Positions 43,507 to 53,020 of a stretch of DNA of 64,000 nucleotides are shown here, in pieces (position 1 is the first letter of the stretch; every line of letters starts with the position of its first letter). The position numbers and the translations under genes are program-made. The DNA is from Zoogloea sp021286885 (GTDB lineage Bacteria > Pseudomonadota > Gammaproteobacteria > Burkholderiales > Rhodocyclaceae). The notes under the pieces were generated by a model, which worked only from the letters and a program-made list of their open reading frames with translations, ran no database searches and had not been told where the DNA came from. The stretch is taken from the NCBI RefSeq assembly GCF_041915215.1, contig NZ_JAYSBV010000013.1; one strand, 5' to 3'.

Positions 43507-46029
43507 TCAAGCCGCAAAGGTGGCCTGACCGGCATACCCCACGTGGGTGAAGTAGCGCATGGCCAGCCGATCCGAGAGCTGACGCCCCGCATGTACCAGC
43601 CGATCCAGGGCCTCGGCCAGGTGCAGACTGGCCTCGACCCGCTCGCTGGCGGGCCGGGTCGCCTCCAAACCCGCCCAGTCAAAGTCTTGCAGATGCGCAA
43701 AGGCCACGTTCAGCTCTTCCAGCTCCAGCCCACCCCAGCCCTGCATGGAATGCAGGTAGCTGCCCACCATGCGCACCTGAAAGGCCATGGCGTGGGGGTT
43801 GGCCTCGTCCGTCACCAACAAGTGCAGGGCCGGCAACAGCTCAGGCTGGGCCCGGTAACGGGTACGGTAGGTGATGATGGAGTCGCATAGTTCCAACAGC
43901 GCCTCCACCGCCAGTTCCTGCTGGAGCGGCAGACGCAGATCAGCGTGGCGGCGCAGAAAACGGGCCAGGGTGGTGCCCAGGCTGTCCAGGCGCTCGATCC
44001 GGCGCCCCAGGATGTGCAGGCGCCAGCCGGTGTCGCGGGTCATGTTGTCCATCGCAAAACCGGACAGGGACACAAAAGTGGTCAGCGCCTCGTCCAGAAA
44101 CTCCAGCAGGGCAGGCACGTCGCTCACCTTGCTGCGGCAATCTTCCAGCTCGGCGGTGAGGCGCTTGAGGGCGTGCCAGTTATCCAGCGACAAATGCTCC
44201 CGGGCCTGGTTGGCGCACCAGGTGAGGCGTTGCAGATTTGAGGCCAGCCCGTTGGGCGAACGCCGGTCCAGCACCGCCCGGAACAGATCCAGCTCGGCCT
44301 TGGCGATGGGTGCCTTGAGCACCTCCGCATCCACCAGCCCCATGCCAATGGCCAGCTCCAGCATCATCACCAGGGCACCCGAGCGTTCCACTTTGCGGCT
44401 TTCGGAGAGGCGCGAGAGGGCGAGCCGGGCGAGCCGGGCCACCGCATCGCAGCGCTCCCCGTAGCGCCCGAACCAGAACAGGTTTTCGGCCAGCCGGGAC
44501 GAAAGGGTGCCCGTCTCGCTGATGAGATCCTTGGCCCGCACCGTCTGGTGCAGCTGGGAAAAGGCCGACACCGGGCCGTCCGAGAGCACCCAGGTATCCT
44601 TGCTGCTGCCGCCCTTCTGCATGGTCAGGATGCGGGTGTTCTCCACCCCCGCCACCCGGGCCAAACCGCCGGGCAGCACGGTATAGCCTTCCGGCGTCAG
44701 GCAGACATACACCCGCAGCCCCATGGCCCGGGTCACCAGCTTGCGGCGCTGGCCGCCCGCCCAGGCCGGGGCCCGGGACAGCTTGACCAGCTCCTGGGCC
44801 ACGTAGGCCGAGGGGTTGGCCTCGATCCGGGCCATCAGCGCATCGCGCTGGGCCTCGCTCAGCTGGTCGCCAAACACCGCGCCCTCGCCGCTGCCCGGAA
44901 AGGTGGGCTTGATGACCAGATCCTCGAAGCGCTCCAGCACCTCGGCCCGGGCGGGGGTTTCGCCACACCACCAGGTGGCCACCGAGGGCATGGCCAGTTC
45001 CTCGCCCAGCAGGTGCTGACAGATGCCCGGCAAAAAGCCCGGCAAGGCCGCCGATTCGAGCAAACCGCTGCCCAGGGCGTTGGCCACCAGCACCCGTCCA
45101 GCCCGCACTGCGCCCAGCAGGCCCGGGATGCCCAGGGCCGAGTCGGCGCGCAGCTCCACCGGGTCGCAGAAATCATCATCCAGCCGGCGCAGGATGGCGT
45201 GCACCCGCTTCAGGCCGGAAACGGTTTTCAGGTAAACGGTGTTGTCGCGCACCGTCAGATCCTGCCCCTCCACCAGGGGATAGCCCAGATAGCGGGCCAG
45301 ATAGACGTGTTCAAAATAGGTTTCGTTGAACGGCCCCGGCGTGAGCAGCACGGTGAGGGGCGGCTCCCCGTCGGTGGGCGCCTCCTTGGCCAAGGTGCGC
45401 TGGAGCCCCCGGAAGAAGCGCCCCAGGCTTTCCACCTGGAGATCCCGGTACAAATCGGGAAAGGCGCGGGACACCAGCATCCGGTTTTCCAGCGCATAGC
45501 CCGCGCCGGAAGGCGACTGGGTGCGGTCAGCGATCACCCACCAGCGCCCGTCCGGCGAGCGGGCCAGATCGGCCGCATAAAAATGCAGGTAATGGCCGCC
45601 CACCGGGCGCATGCCCTGGCAGGGCCACAGAAAGCCCTTGTGGCCGAACACCAGCTCGGGGGGCAGCAGCCCCTCCGCCAGGGTGCTCTGGTCGCCATAC
45701 AGATCGGCCAGCAGGGTATCGAGCAGGCGGGCGCGCTGGGCCACCGCCGCCGAAATCTGGCGCCACTCCTGGGCCGGCAGAATGAGGGGGAGCAGATCCA
45801 GCGACCAGGGCCGGTCGGTGCCCCGGGGGTCGGCATAGACGTTGTAGGTGACGCCGTTCTGCTGGATGCCCCGGGCCAGCTGGGCGGCCCGGGATTTGAG
45901 GGTTTCCCCGCTGGATTCCTCGATGTGATCGAGGAATTCCTGCCAGTGGGGACGCACGCCCTCATCCCCGAACAGTTCATCGTAACAGTCGGGGCGATAG
46001 GGGTAATGGTTGAGGATGGAGCTGGTCAT
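43507..46029 (-). CDS. Circularly permuted ATP-grasp fused to alpha-E domain
   Basis: 840 residues. The first 480 are a circularly permuted ATP-grasp ligase (HYPYRPDCYDELFG, TYNVYADPRGTDRPW, LTPGPFNETYFEHVYLARYLGYPLVEG, LVIKPTFPGSGEGAVFG). The last 320 are an alpha-E helical domain (LSETGTLSSRLAENLFWFGRYGER onward). These domains are often separate neighbouring genes; here they are fused. Predicted to form amide bonds in an unknown peptide product. 23 bases separate it from the transglutaminase gene. Confidence 0.93.
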   Translation of the reverse strand: MTSSILNHYPYRPDCYDELFGDEGVRPHWQEFLDHIEESSGETLKSRAAQLARGIQQNGVTYNVYADPRGTDRPWSLDLLPLILPAQEWRQISAAVAQRARLLDTLLADLYGDQSTLAEGLLPPELVFGHKGFLWPCQGMRPVGGHYLHFYAADLARSPDGRWWVIADRTQSPSGAGYALENRMLVSRAFPDLYRDLQVESLGRFFRGLQRTLAKEAPTDGEPPLTVLLTPGPFNETYFEHVYLARYLGYPLVEGQDLTVRDNTVYLKTVSGLKRVHAILRRLDDDFCDPVELRADSALGIPGLLGAVRAGRVLVANALGSGLLESAALPGFLPGICQHLLGEELAMPSVATWWCGETPARAEVLERFEDLVIKPTFPGSGEGAVFGDQLSEAQRDALMARIEANPSAYVAQELVKLSRAPAWAGGQRRKLVTRAMGLRVYVCLTPEGYTVLPGGLARVAGVENTRILTMQKGGSSKDTWVLSDGPVSAFSQLHQTVRAKDLISETGTLSSRLAENLFWFGRYGERCDAVARLARLALSRLSESRKVERSGALVMMLELAIGMGLVDAEVLKAPIAKAELDLFRAVLDRRSPNGLASNLQRLTWCANQAREHLSLDNWHALKRLTAELEDCRSKVSDVPALLEFLDEALTTFVSLSGFAMDNMTRDTGWRLHILGRRIERLDSLGTTLARFLRRHADLRLPLQQELAVEALLELCDSIITYRTRYRAQPELLPALHLLVTDEANPHAMAFQVRMVGSYLHSMQGWGGLELEELNVAFAHLQDFDWAGLEATRPASERVEASLHLAEALDRLVHAGRQLSDRLAMRYFTHVGYAGQATFAA

Positions 46030-46103
46030 GGGCCGAAACTATCATGCTTCGGGCCGAAATGCGGCATGGTCAGACCACGCTGACCATGCACGCAGATCGG
46101 CGC

Positions 46104-49100
46104 CTAGCGTCGCAAATCCAGGGTGAAGGGGAACTCCTTATCCACCTTGGAAGCGGTGAAGCTGGGCTTGCCCGGGGTGTAACCCATCCGGAAGAAGCGC
46201 GCCAGACGCCGGCTTTCGGCCTCGAACGCATTCACCGGGAAGGTCTCGAAGTTGCGCCCGCCCGGGTGCGCCACATGGTATTGGCAACCGCCCAGGGAGC
46301 GCCCGGTCCAGGTATCCACCAGATCAAACACCAAAGGCGCGTGGGACGGGATGGTCGGGTGCAGGCAGGACGGCGGCTGCCAGGCCCGGTAACGCACCCC
46401 GGCCACATGCTCGCCCACGGTGCCGGTGGGGTGCAGGGGGATCACACGCCCGTTCACCGCCAGCTGGTAGCGGTCTTCGGACATCCCGCGCACCTTCACC
46501 TGCAGCCGCTCCACCGAGGAATCCACATAGCGCACGGTGCCACCGGCTGCGCCCTCTTCGCCCATCACATGCCAGGGCTCCAGGGCGCTGCGCAGTTCCA
46601 GCTGGATGCCGCGCACCGCCAGATCGCCGATCAGCGGGAAGCGGAACTCCAGATGGGGGGCAAACCATTCGGGCTTGAAGGCGTAGCCGTGGGCCTGCAT
46701 GTCTTCCATCACATCGGCAAAGTCCTGCTCCACAAAATGGGGCAGCAGGAAGCGGTCGTGCAGCTCGGTGCCCCAGCGCACCAGCCGTTCCGGCGCGTAG
46801 GGGTTCTCCCAGAAGCGGGCCAGCAGGCCGCGCAGCAAGAGTTGCTGGGCGAGCGACATGCGCGCATGGGGCGGCATCTCGAAGGCGCGCATTTCCACCA
46901 GGCCCAGGCGCCCGGTGGGGCCGTCCGGCGAGTAGAGCTTGTCGATGCAGAACTCGGCCCGGTGGGTGTTGCCGCTCACGTCGATCAGCAGGTTGCGCAG
47001 CAGCCGGTCGATGAGCCAGGGCTGCATGGATTCGCCCACCGGCGGGAACTGGCGGAAGGCGGTTTCGATTTCGTACACCGAGTCGTTACGCGCTTCGTCG
47101 ATCCGGGGCGCCTGGCTGGTGGGCCCGATGAACAGGCCGGAGAACAGGTAAGACAGACTCGGATGGTTGTGCCAATACGAGATCAGGCTGCGCAGCACAT
47201 CCGGGCGGCGCAGGAAGGGGGAGTCCGCCGGGGTGGCGCCCCCCAGCACAAAGTGATTGCCCCCGCCGGTGCCCGTGTGGCGCCCGTCCACCATGAACTT
47301 TTCGGAGGTCAGGCGCGAATGGTGGGCCGCATCGTAGAGGTGGGTGGTGCGCTCCACCAGCTCGCTCCAGTTGCTGGCCGGGTGGATGTTCACCTCGATC
47401 ACGCCCGGGTCGGGGGTCACGCGGAAGTTGGTGAGGCGCGGGTCGGAGGGCGGCTCATAGCCTTCCAGCACCACGGGCTGCTGCATCTCCTCGGCGGTGG
47501 CCTCGATCACGCTCACCAGCTGGAGGTAGTGCTCCAGATGGCGCAGGGGCGGCATGAAGATGTGCAGGATGCCCTGACGCGGCTCCACGCACATGGCGGT
47601 GCGCACCACCCAGGAGGCCGACTCGAAGCTGTCCGGCTGGGTATCGGTGGGCAGGGTGCTGGGGCGCTGGCCTCGCCCCTGACCCAACACCGGGCTGGGG
47701 CCCCGGGCGGCGCGGGTGCCAAAACCGGGGGAGGCCTGGAGCGCATTCACCAAGGCGGTCTGGCCACCGGGCAGTTGCCGGCGGATCAGGGCATGGTCGG
47801 GCAGGGGTGCAAAAGGCTGGTGCGGATCCAAGGGGTGCAGATAGGGGAAATCAGCCTTGCTCACCCAGGGCTGGGAATCCAGCGGCAGCCGGTAGCCCAG
47901 GGGGGAATCCCCGGGGATCAGGTAGCAGCGCTCCTCGCGCAGGAACCACGGGCCGCTTTCCCAGCGCCCATCCTCACCCACGCCCACCGGCAGCACATGG
48001 CCCACGGCGGTGGGCAGGCCCTGCTCGAACACCTTGCGTATCCGGGCCCGCTCCAGGGCGTCATCCAGGCGGGCATCGAAGGGATCCACATTCACCGGCA
48101 GGCGGCGCTCCCGCCACATGTAGTAAAAGGCGTCTTCGTAGGCGGGGAACACCCGTTCTGCATCCAGCCCCAGGCGGCGGGCGATGCCGGCCAGGAAGGC
48201 GCCCGCATCTTCTGCCGTCGCCGTGCCCGGACGGGCAGTGTCGGCGATCAGCGCGGGATTCAGCCAGATGGGCTGGCCGTCCTTGCGCCAGAAGCAGTTG
48301 AGCGACCAGCGCGGCAGTTGCTCGCCCGGATACCACTTGCCCTGGCCAAAGTGGGCCAGGCCTTGGGGCGCGTACTTGGCCTTGAGGCGCTTGTAGAGGT
48401 CTTCGGCCCGCTCCCGCTTGTGGGGGCCCAGGGCGGCGGTGTTCCACTCGGCCCCATCCGGGTCGTCGATGGACACAAAAGTCGGCTCGCCCCCCATGGT
48501 GAGGCGCATGTCGTGGGCGTCCAGATCCAGGTCTATGGCGTGGCCCAGGGCTTCGATCTCGGCCCATTGTTCTTCGGTGTAGGGCTTGGTCACGCGGGGG
48601 GCTTCATACACCCGGGTGACGCTCATCTGGTGATCGAATTCGCATTCGCACTTCTCGATCAGGCCGGACACCGGCGCCGCCGACGAAGGATCGGGCGAAG
48701 CGGCCAGGGGGATGTGCCCCTCGCCCGCAAACAAGCCAGAGGTGGGGTCCAGCCCCACCCAGCCGGCGCCGGGCAGATAAACCTCGGTCCAGGCGTGCAG
48801 ATCGGTGAAATCCACCTCGGTGCCGGAAGGGCCATCCAAGGATTTCACGTCGGCCTTCAGCTGGATCAGATAGCCGGACACAAAGCGCGCCGCAAAGCCC
48901 AGGTGGCGCAGCAACTGCACCAGCAACCAGGCCGAATCCCGGCAGGAGCCGGTGCGCTTGGTGAGGGTTTCTTCGGGGGTCTGAACCCCGGGCTCCATCC
49001 GGATCACGTAGCCGATGTGCTGCTGCAGGGCGGCGTTGATGCTCACCAGAAAATCCACAATCCGGGTCTTGTCGCGGGAGATGCCGCTCAGGTACTCCTT

Positions 49101-49481
49101 GAACAGGGGCGTGGCCTCGTCCTTCAGGCGGAAGGGGGCCAGTTCGTGGCTCAGAGCGCCGGCGTATTCAAACGGGAAGAACTCGGCCTCGGGCTCCAGA
49201 AAGAAGTCGAAGGGGTTGATGACCGACATCTCGGCCACCAGATCCACCTCCACGCTGAATTCAGTCACCTTTTCCGGAAACACGATCCGGGCCAGGTAGT
49301 TGGATTGGGGATCCTGCTGCCAGTTGATGAAATGGGGCTGCGGCAGGATGCGCAAGGCGTAGGACAAAATACGGGTACGGCTGTGGGGTGCCGGCCGCAG
49401 ACGCACCACCTGGGGCCCCAGGGACACCGGGCGGTCGTATTTGTAAGAAGTCAGGTGGTTCAGGGCAACATGGATGGTCAC
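46104..49481 (-). CDS. DUF2126/transglutaminase large protein
   Basis: 1125 residues. An N-terminal transglutaminase module (LTSYKYDRPVSLGPQVVRLRP, GSCRDSAWLLVQLLRHLGF with the Cys, LHAWTEVYLPGAGWVGLDPTSG with His and Asp) is joined to a long DUF2126 region (MRLTMGGEPTFVS, HTGTGGGNHFVLGG). The GTG start has GGAG seven bases upstream. First gene of the ATP-grasp/alpha-E operon. Function unknown beyond the predicted peptide system. Confidence 0.93.
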   Translation of the reverse strand: MTIHVALNHLTSYKYDRPVSLGPQVVRLRPAPHSRTRILSYALRILPQPHFINWQQDPQSNYLARIVFPEKVTEFSVEVDLVAEMSVINPFDFFLEPEAEFFPFEYAGALSHELAPFRLKDEATPLFKEYLSGISRDKTRIVDFLVSINAALQQHIGYVIRMEPGVQTPEETLTKRTGSCRDSAWLLVQLLRHLGFAARFVSGYLIQLKADVKSLDGPSGTEVDFTDLHAWTEVYLPGAGWVGLDPTSGLFAGEGHIPLAASPDPSSAAPVSGLIEKCECEFDHQMSVTRVYEAPRVTKPYTEEQWAEIEALGHAIDLDLDAHDMRLTMGGEPTFVSIDDPDGAEWNTAALGPHKRERAEDLYKRLKAKYAPQGLAHFGQGKWYPGEQLPRWSLNCFWRKDGQPIWLNPALIADTARPGTATAEDAGAFLAGIARRLGLDAERVFPAYEDAFYYMWRERRLPVNVDPFDARLDDALERARIRKVFEQGLPTAVGHVLPVGVGEDGRWESGPWFLREERCYLIPGDSPLGYRLPLDSQPWVSKADFPYLHPLDPHQPFAPLPDHALIRRQLPGGQTALVNALQASPGFGTRAARGPSPVLGQGRGQRPSTLPTDTQPDSFESASWVVRTAMCVEPRQGILHIFMPPLRHLEHYLQLVSVIEATAEEMQQPVVLEGYEPPSDPRLTNFRVTPDPGVIEVNIHPASNWSELVERTTHLYDAAHHSRLTSEKFMVDGRHTGTGGGNHFVLGGATPADSPFLRRPDVLRSLISYWHNHPSLSYLFSGLFIGPTSQAPRIDEARNDSVYEIETAFRQFPPVGESMQPWLIDRLLRNLLIDVSGNTHRAEFCIDKLYSPDGPTGRLGLVEMRAFEMPPHARMSLAQQLLLRGLLARFWENPYAPERLVRWGTELHDRFLLPHFVEQDFADVMEDMQAHGYAFKPEWFAPHLEFRFPLIGDLAVRGIQLELRSALEPWHVMGEEGAAGGTVRYVDSSVERLQVKVRGMSEDRYQLAVNGRVIPLHPTGTVGEHVAGVRYRAWQPPSCLHPTIPSHAPLVFDLVDTWTGRSLGGCQYHVAHPGGRNFETFPVNAFEAESRRLARFFRMGYTPGKPSFTASKVDKEFPFTLDLRR

Positions 49482-49578
49482 GGGCTTACTCCGTTCTTGG
49501 AACTGCGTTAGGGCTGGCCTGCCGGTTTAGCAAGCTTCACGCCAGCAGGTTTACGCGTTCCGGATTGCCATTTGATGG

Positions 49579-49608
49579 CAAAAAACGGGTTTCAGGCCCC
49601 GAAACCGG
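49579..49608 (-). terminator. Intrinsic terminator of cobA/nirE
   Basis: On the minus strand GGTTTC-GGGGCCT-GAAACC followed by CGTTTTTTG, 100 bases past the stop at 49708. Confidence 0.7.
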
Positions 49609-49707
49609 GCTTGGCGCCTCCATTCCGGGGGAATGGCCCACCGGCTGGCACCAACATGATGCATGGATGCCGCACCACCCTGGTGCGCCAGATCAAGAAG
49701 CGGTGTT

Positions 49708-50595
49708 TCAGCCCACCGTAGCCCCGGTGAACCAGGCCATGCGCTCGGCCAGATCCACCACCTCCCCGACGATCAGCAGGGCCGGGGGGCGAACCCCCGC
49801 CTGGCGGGCCCGTTCGGGCAGGGTTTCCAGGGTGCCGCACACCACCCGCTGCCGGGGCGTGGTGCCATTTTCGATCAGCGCCGCCGGGGTGGATGCACCA
49901 CGACCATGCGCAATGAGGGCGGCGCAGTGCGCCTCCAGCATCCCCACCCCCATGTAGATCACCGTGGTCTGGCGCGGACGGGCCAGGGCCACCCAGTCCA
50001 GCTCCGAGGCGCCCGCCCGGCGGTGGCCGGTGGCGAACATCACCGATTGGGCATGATCCCGGTGGGTGAGGGGAATCCCGGCATAGGCCGACACCCCACA
50101 GGCGGCGGTGATGCCGGGCACCACTTCAAACGGAATATGGGCGTCGATCAGGGCTTCAAGTTCTTCGCCCCCACGCCCGAACACGAAGGGGTCGCCCCCC
50201 TTCAGGCGCAACACCTCATGGCCATCCAGGGCAAGATCCACCAGCAGGCGGTTGATTTCTTCCTGGGGCAGGGTGTGGTGGCCGGATTCCTTGCCCACGT
50301 AGTAGCGCCGGGCCTGGGCGGGGATCAGGGCGAGCACGCCCTCGCCCACCAGATGATCCACCACCACCACCTGAGCCTGGGCAATCAGGCGGGCGGCCCG
50401 CACGGTGAGCAGATCCGGATCACCCGGTCCGGCGCCCACCAGGACCACCCGCCCTCCTTCCCCCCGGGATGTCCGGGCCGATGTTCCGGCCCACAGGGAC
50501 ACGCCCCCCGGCCCCTCCCCTTCGGCACGCTTGAACAAGGCGTCCATGCCCCCCACGGCGGACGCTTCGAAACAGGCTGACAAGGACAGCGACAT
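49708..50595 (-). CDS. cobA: Uroporphyrinogen-III C-methyltransferase (SUMT; CobA/NirE)
   Basis: 295 residues. SAM-dependent SUMT with VGAGPGDPDLLTVRA, RLKGGDPFVFGRGGEE, VVPGITAACGVSAYAGIPLTHR and TVIYMGVGM. It converts uroporphyrinogen III to precorrin-2 for siroheme and, in this context, heme d1. Adjacent and divergent to nirS, so it very likely serves as NirE. About 45 residues precede the conserved core; an internal ATG at 50547 is an alternative start. Confidence 0.93.
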   Translation of the reverse strand: MSLSLSACFEASAVGGMDALFKRAEGEGPGGVSLWAGTSARTSRGEGGRVVLVGAGPGDPDLLTVRAARLIAQAQVVVVDHLVGEGVLALIPAQARRYYVGKESGHHTLPQEEINRLLVDLALDGHEVLRLKGGDPFVFGRGGEELEALIDAHIPFEVVPGITAACGVSAYAGIPLTHRDHAQSVMFATGHRRAGASELDWVALARPRQTTVIYMGVGMLEAHCAALIAHGRGASTPAALIENGTTPRQRVVCGTLETLPERARQAGVRPPALLIVGEVVDLAERMAWFTGATVG

Positions 50596-50652
50596 GACGG
50601 CACTCCCGGGATTTGAGGCCCGAAATCTATCAGTCGTAAGGGATTTTTGAAC

Positions 50653-50666
50653 TTGACCCGAGTCAA
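50653..50666. promoter_or_regulatory. FNR/DNR-type box upstream of nirS
   Basis: TTGAC-CCGA-GTCAA, a perfect inverted repeat with a four-base spacer, in the gap between cobA and nirS. Fits Crp/FNR-family sites used by NO- or oxygen-responsive denitrification regulators. It lies 104 bases before the nirS start and may serve both genes. Confidence 0.75.
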
Positions 50667-50769
50667 GGAAGGGGTATCGGCCCCAAGCGCAAGCTTCCCG
50701 GCATGCGGAATGAAGCGCATCCATCGCCCTTCACCGCTACCTGGCTTGTTCTTTCAAAGGGAGATGCAC

Positions 50770-52491
50770 ATGCGTTACTGGAAAACCGGAATGATGGCCC
50801 TGGGCTTGCTACCCCTGGCCTTGTCCCAGGCCTTCGCCGGCGAGGCCAAGACCTCGACCACCGACCCCTCCGCCCAATATCAGGCGGCCGGCTCCCCCCT
50901 GGCGGGCGTGGAGATGCACCAAGACATCAACCCCAAGGCACCGCCGATGACCAAGGCCGAGTTCGACAAGGCCCGCAACATCTACTTCGAACGCTGTGCC
51001 GGCTGTCACGGGGTGCTGCGCAAGGGGGCCACCGGCAAGCCGCTGACCACCGACAAGACCCTCGCCGCTGGCACCGATTACCTGAAGGTCTTCATCAAGT
51101 ACGGCTCCCCCGCCGGCATGCCCAACTGGGGCACCTCGGGCGAGCTGTCGGATGACGAAGTGGATCTGATGGCCCGCTACATCCAGCAGACGCCTCCCCA
51201 GCCGCCCGAATACGGCATGAAGGAGATGAAGGACACCTGGAAGATCATCATCCCGCCGGAAAAGCGCCCGACGAAGAAGATGAACGACTACAACATCTCC
51301 AACATCTTCTCCACCACCCTGCGTGATACCGGCGAAGTGGCCCTGATCGACGGCGACACCAAGAAGATCATCAGCGTCGTCAAGACCGGCTACGCGGTGC
51401 ACATTTCCCGCCTTTCTGCCTCGGGCCGCTACCTGTTCGTGATCGGGCGCGACGCCAAGATCAACATGATCGACCTCTGGATGGAAAAGCCCGACAACGT
51501 GGCTGAAATCCGCGTGGGTCTGGAAGCCCGTTCGGTGGATACCTCCAAGTACAAGGGCTACGAAGACAAGTACGCGATTGCCGGCTCCTACTGGCCGCCC
51601 CAATACGTGATCATGAACGGCGACACCCTGGAGCCGCTCAAGATCGTGTCCACCCGGGGCCTCACCGTGGACACCCAGGAATACCACCCGGAACCCCGCG
51701 TCGCCTCCATCGTGGCGTCCCACTTCAAGCCCGAATTCGTGGTGAACGTGAAGGAAACCGGCAAGACCCTGATGGTGGATTACTCCGACATCACCAACCT
51801 GCGTAGCACCGAAATCGGCTCCGCCCGCTTCCTGCACGACGGCGGCTGGGATTCCTCCAAGCGCTACTTCATGGTGGCCGCCAACCAGTCCAACAAGATC
51901 GCCGCCATCGACGCCAAGGATGGCAAGCTGGCTGGCCTGGTGGAAGTAGGCAAGATCCCCCACCCGGGCCGGGGCGCCAACTTCGAGCACCCCAAGTACG
52001 GGCCGGTGTGGGCCACGGGCCACCTGGGTGACGACACCATCGCGGTGATCGGCACCGACCCCAAGGGCCACAAGCAATACGCCTGGAAGCAGGTGGATAC
52101 GCTCAAGAGCCAGGGCGGCGGCTCCCTGTTCATCAAGACCCACCCCAAGTCCACCCACCTGTACGTGGACAATCCTCTCCACCCGGATCCGAAGGTCAGC
52201 CAATCGGTGGCGGTGTATGACGTCAAGAACCTAAAGGCCGGTTACACCGTGCTGCCCATCGGCGAATGGGCGGGCCTCAAGGATGACGGCGCCAAGCGCG
52301 TGGTGCAGCCCGAGTACAACAAGGCCGGCAACGAAGTGTGGTTCTCGGTATGGAGCGCCAAGAACAAGGAATCCGCCATCGTGGTGGTGGATGACACCAC
52401 CCTCAAGCTCAAGACCGTGATCCGTGATCCGCGCCTGATCACCCCGACCGGCCACTTCAACGTCTACAACACCCAGCACGACGTTTACTGA
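50770..52491 (+). CDS. nirS: Cytochrome cd1 nitrite reductase NirS
   Basis: 573 residues. A signal peptide (MRYWKTGMMALGLLPLALSQAFA) is followed by a cytochrome c domain with CAGCH (heme c) and an eight-bladed propeller that binds heme d1 (EVALIDGDTKKIISVVKTGYAVHIS, HDGGWDSSKRYFMVAANQSN, GRGANFEHPKYGPVW). Periplasmic reduction of nitrite to nitric oxide in denitrification. ATG 50770 follows AAAGGGAG at correct spacing. First gene of the nir cluster. Confidence 0.98.
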   Translation: MRYWKTGMMALGLLPLALSQAFAGEAKTSTTDPSAQYQAAGSPLAGVEMHQDINPKAPPMTKAEFDKARNIYFERCAGCHGVLRKGATGKPLTTDKTLAAGTDYLKVFIKYGSPAGMPNWGTSGELSDDEVDLMARYIQQTPPQPPEYGMKEMKDTWKIIIPPEKRPTKKMNDYNISNIFSTTLRDTGEVALIDGDTKKIISVVKTGYAVHISRLSASGRYLFVIGRDAKINMIDLWMEKPDNVAEIRVGLEARSVDTSKYKGYEDKYAIAGSYWPPQYVIMNGDTLEPLKIVSTRGLTVDTQEYHPEPRVASIVASHFKPEFVVNVKETGKTLMVDYSDITNLRSTEIGSARFLHDGGWDSSKRYFMVAANQSNKIAAIDAKDGKLAGLVEVGKIPHPGRGANFEHPKYGPVWATGHLGDDTIAVIGTDPKGHKQYAWKQVDTLKSQGGGSLFIKTHPKSTHLYVDNPLHPDPKVSQSVAVYDVKNLKAGYTVLPIGEWAGLKDDGAKRVVQPEYNKAGNEVWFSVWSAKNKESAIVVVDDTTLKLKTVIRDPRLITPTGHFNVYNTQHDVY

Positions 52492-52509
52492 GCCACCGGC
52501 AACACCCCA

Positions 52510-52532
52510 GGAGCCCCACCCGGCGGGGCTCC
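52510..52532 (+). terminator. Hairpin between nirS and nirM
   Basis: GGAGCCCC-ACCCGGC-GGGGCTCC, a perfect eight-base stem 18 bases after the nirS stop, with only a weak T-run (GCTTTC). Likely a partial terminator or a 3' stabiliser that lowers expression of downstream genes relative to nirS. Confidence 0.55.
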
Positions 52533-52558
52533 GCTTTCTGGATCTGGAGGAACACCTC

Positions 52559-52873
52559 ATGCACAGCCAATTCCTGCTCGCCGCCCTGCTTGCCCTGGGC
52601 AGCACCACCGCCCTCGCTGCAGATCCGCCCCCGGCCCTGCAAAAAGCGGGCTGCATGGCCTGCCACGGCATCGACAAGAAGCTGGTCGGCCCCGCCTTCA
52701 AGGACGTGGCCGCCAAGTACAAGGGTCAGGGCGATGCCGTCGCCAAGCTCACCGACAAGGTGCGCAAGGGCGGTGCCGGCGTCTGGGGCCCCATCCCCAT
52801 GCCTCCCAATGGCGCAGACAAGATCAACGATGCGGATCTGAAGGGCGCCGTGGAGTGGATCCTGAAGGGCTGA
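52559..52873 (+). CDS. nirM: Cytochrome c551/c552-type class I cytochrome
   Basis: 104 residues. Signal peptide ending TTALAA, heme motif CMACH, axial Met in IPMPPNG, and the C-terminal helix LKGAVEWILKG. A periplasmic electron donor to NirS. A strong GGAGG precedes ATG. Assigned as nirM from size and position. Confidence 0.9.
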   Translation: MHSQFLLAALLALGSTTALAADPPPALQKAGCMACHGIDKKLVGPAFKDVAAKYKGQGDAVAKLTDKVRKGGAGVWGPIPMPPNGADKINDADLKGAVEWILKG

Positions 52874-52925
52874 CCCCGCCCCTCAGCCTCATTCCACACT
52901 GCTTTACCCAGGCGGGGGCGGCTTC

Positions 52926-52939
52926 TTGATGGTCATCAA
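52926..52939. promoter_or_regulatory. FNR/ANR consensus box upstream of nirC
   Basis: TTGAT-GGTC-ATCAA is a perfect FNR consensus. It lies at the apex of a GC-rich inverted repeat (GGCGGGGG 52911-52918 with CCCCCGCC 52944-52951), 82 bases before nirC. Suggests a separate promoter for the heme d1 maturation genes; the outer repeat may double as the nirM terminator. Confidence 0.65.
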
Positions 52940-53020
52940 GGCCCCCCCGCCCCACCCCGGAATACCTTGGGATACCGCCTTGAAACCCAGCCCTTGCGGG
53001 CTTTTTGGAGGATTCCCGGC

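Noticed and set aside
44548..46083. Plus-strand open frame of 511 codons opposite the ATP-grasp/alpha-E gene
   Set aside because: Same shadow effect; low-complexity composition and no ribosome site.
46044..49511. Long plus-strand open frame of 1155 codons opposite the DUF2126 gene
   Set aside because: It is an antisense shadow caused by high GC at third positions; the product is His/Gln/Gly-rich with no family resemblance, while the minus-strand frame has clear domains.
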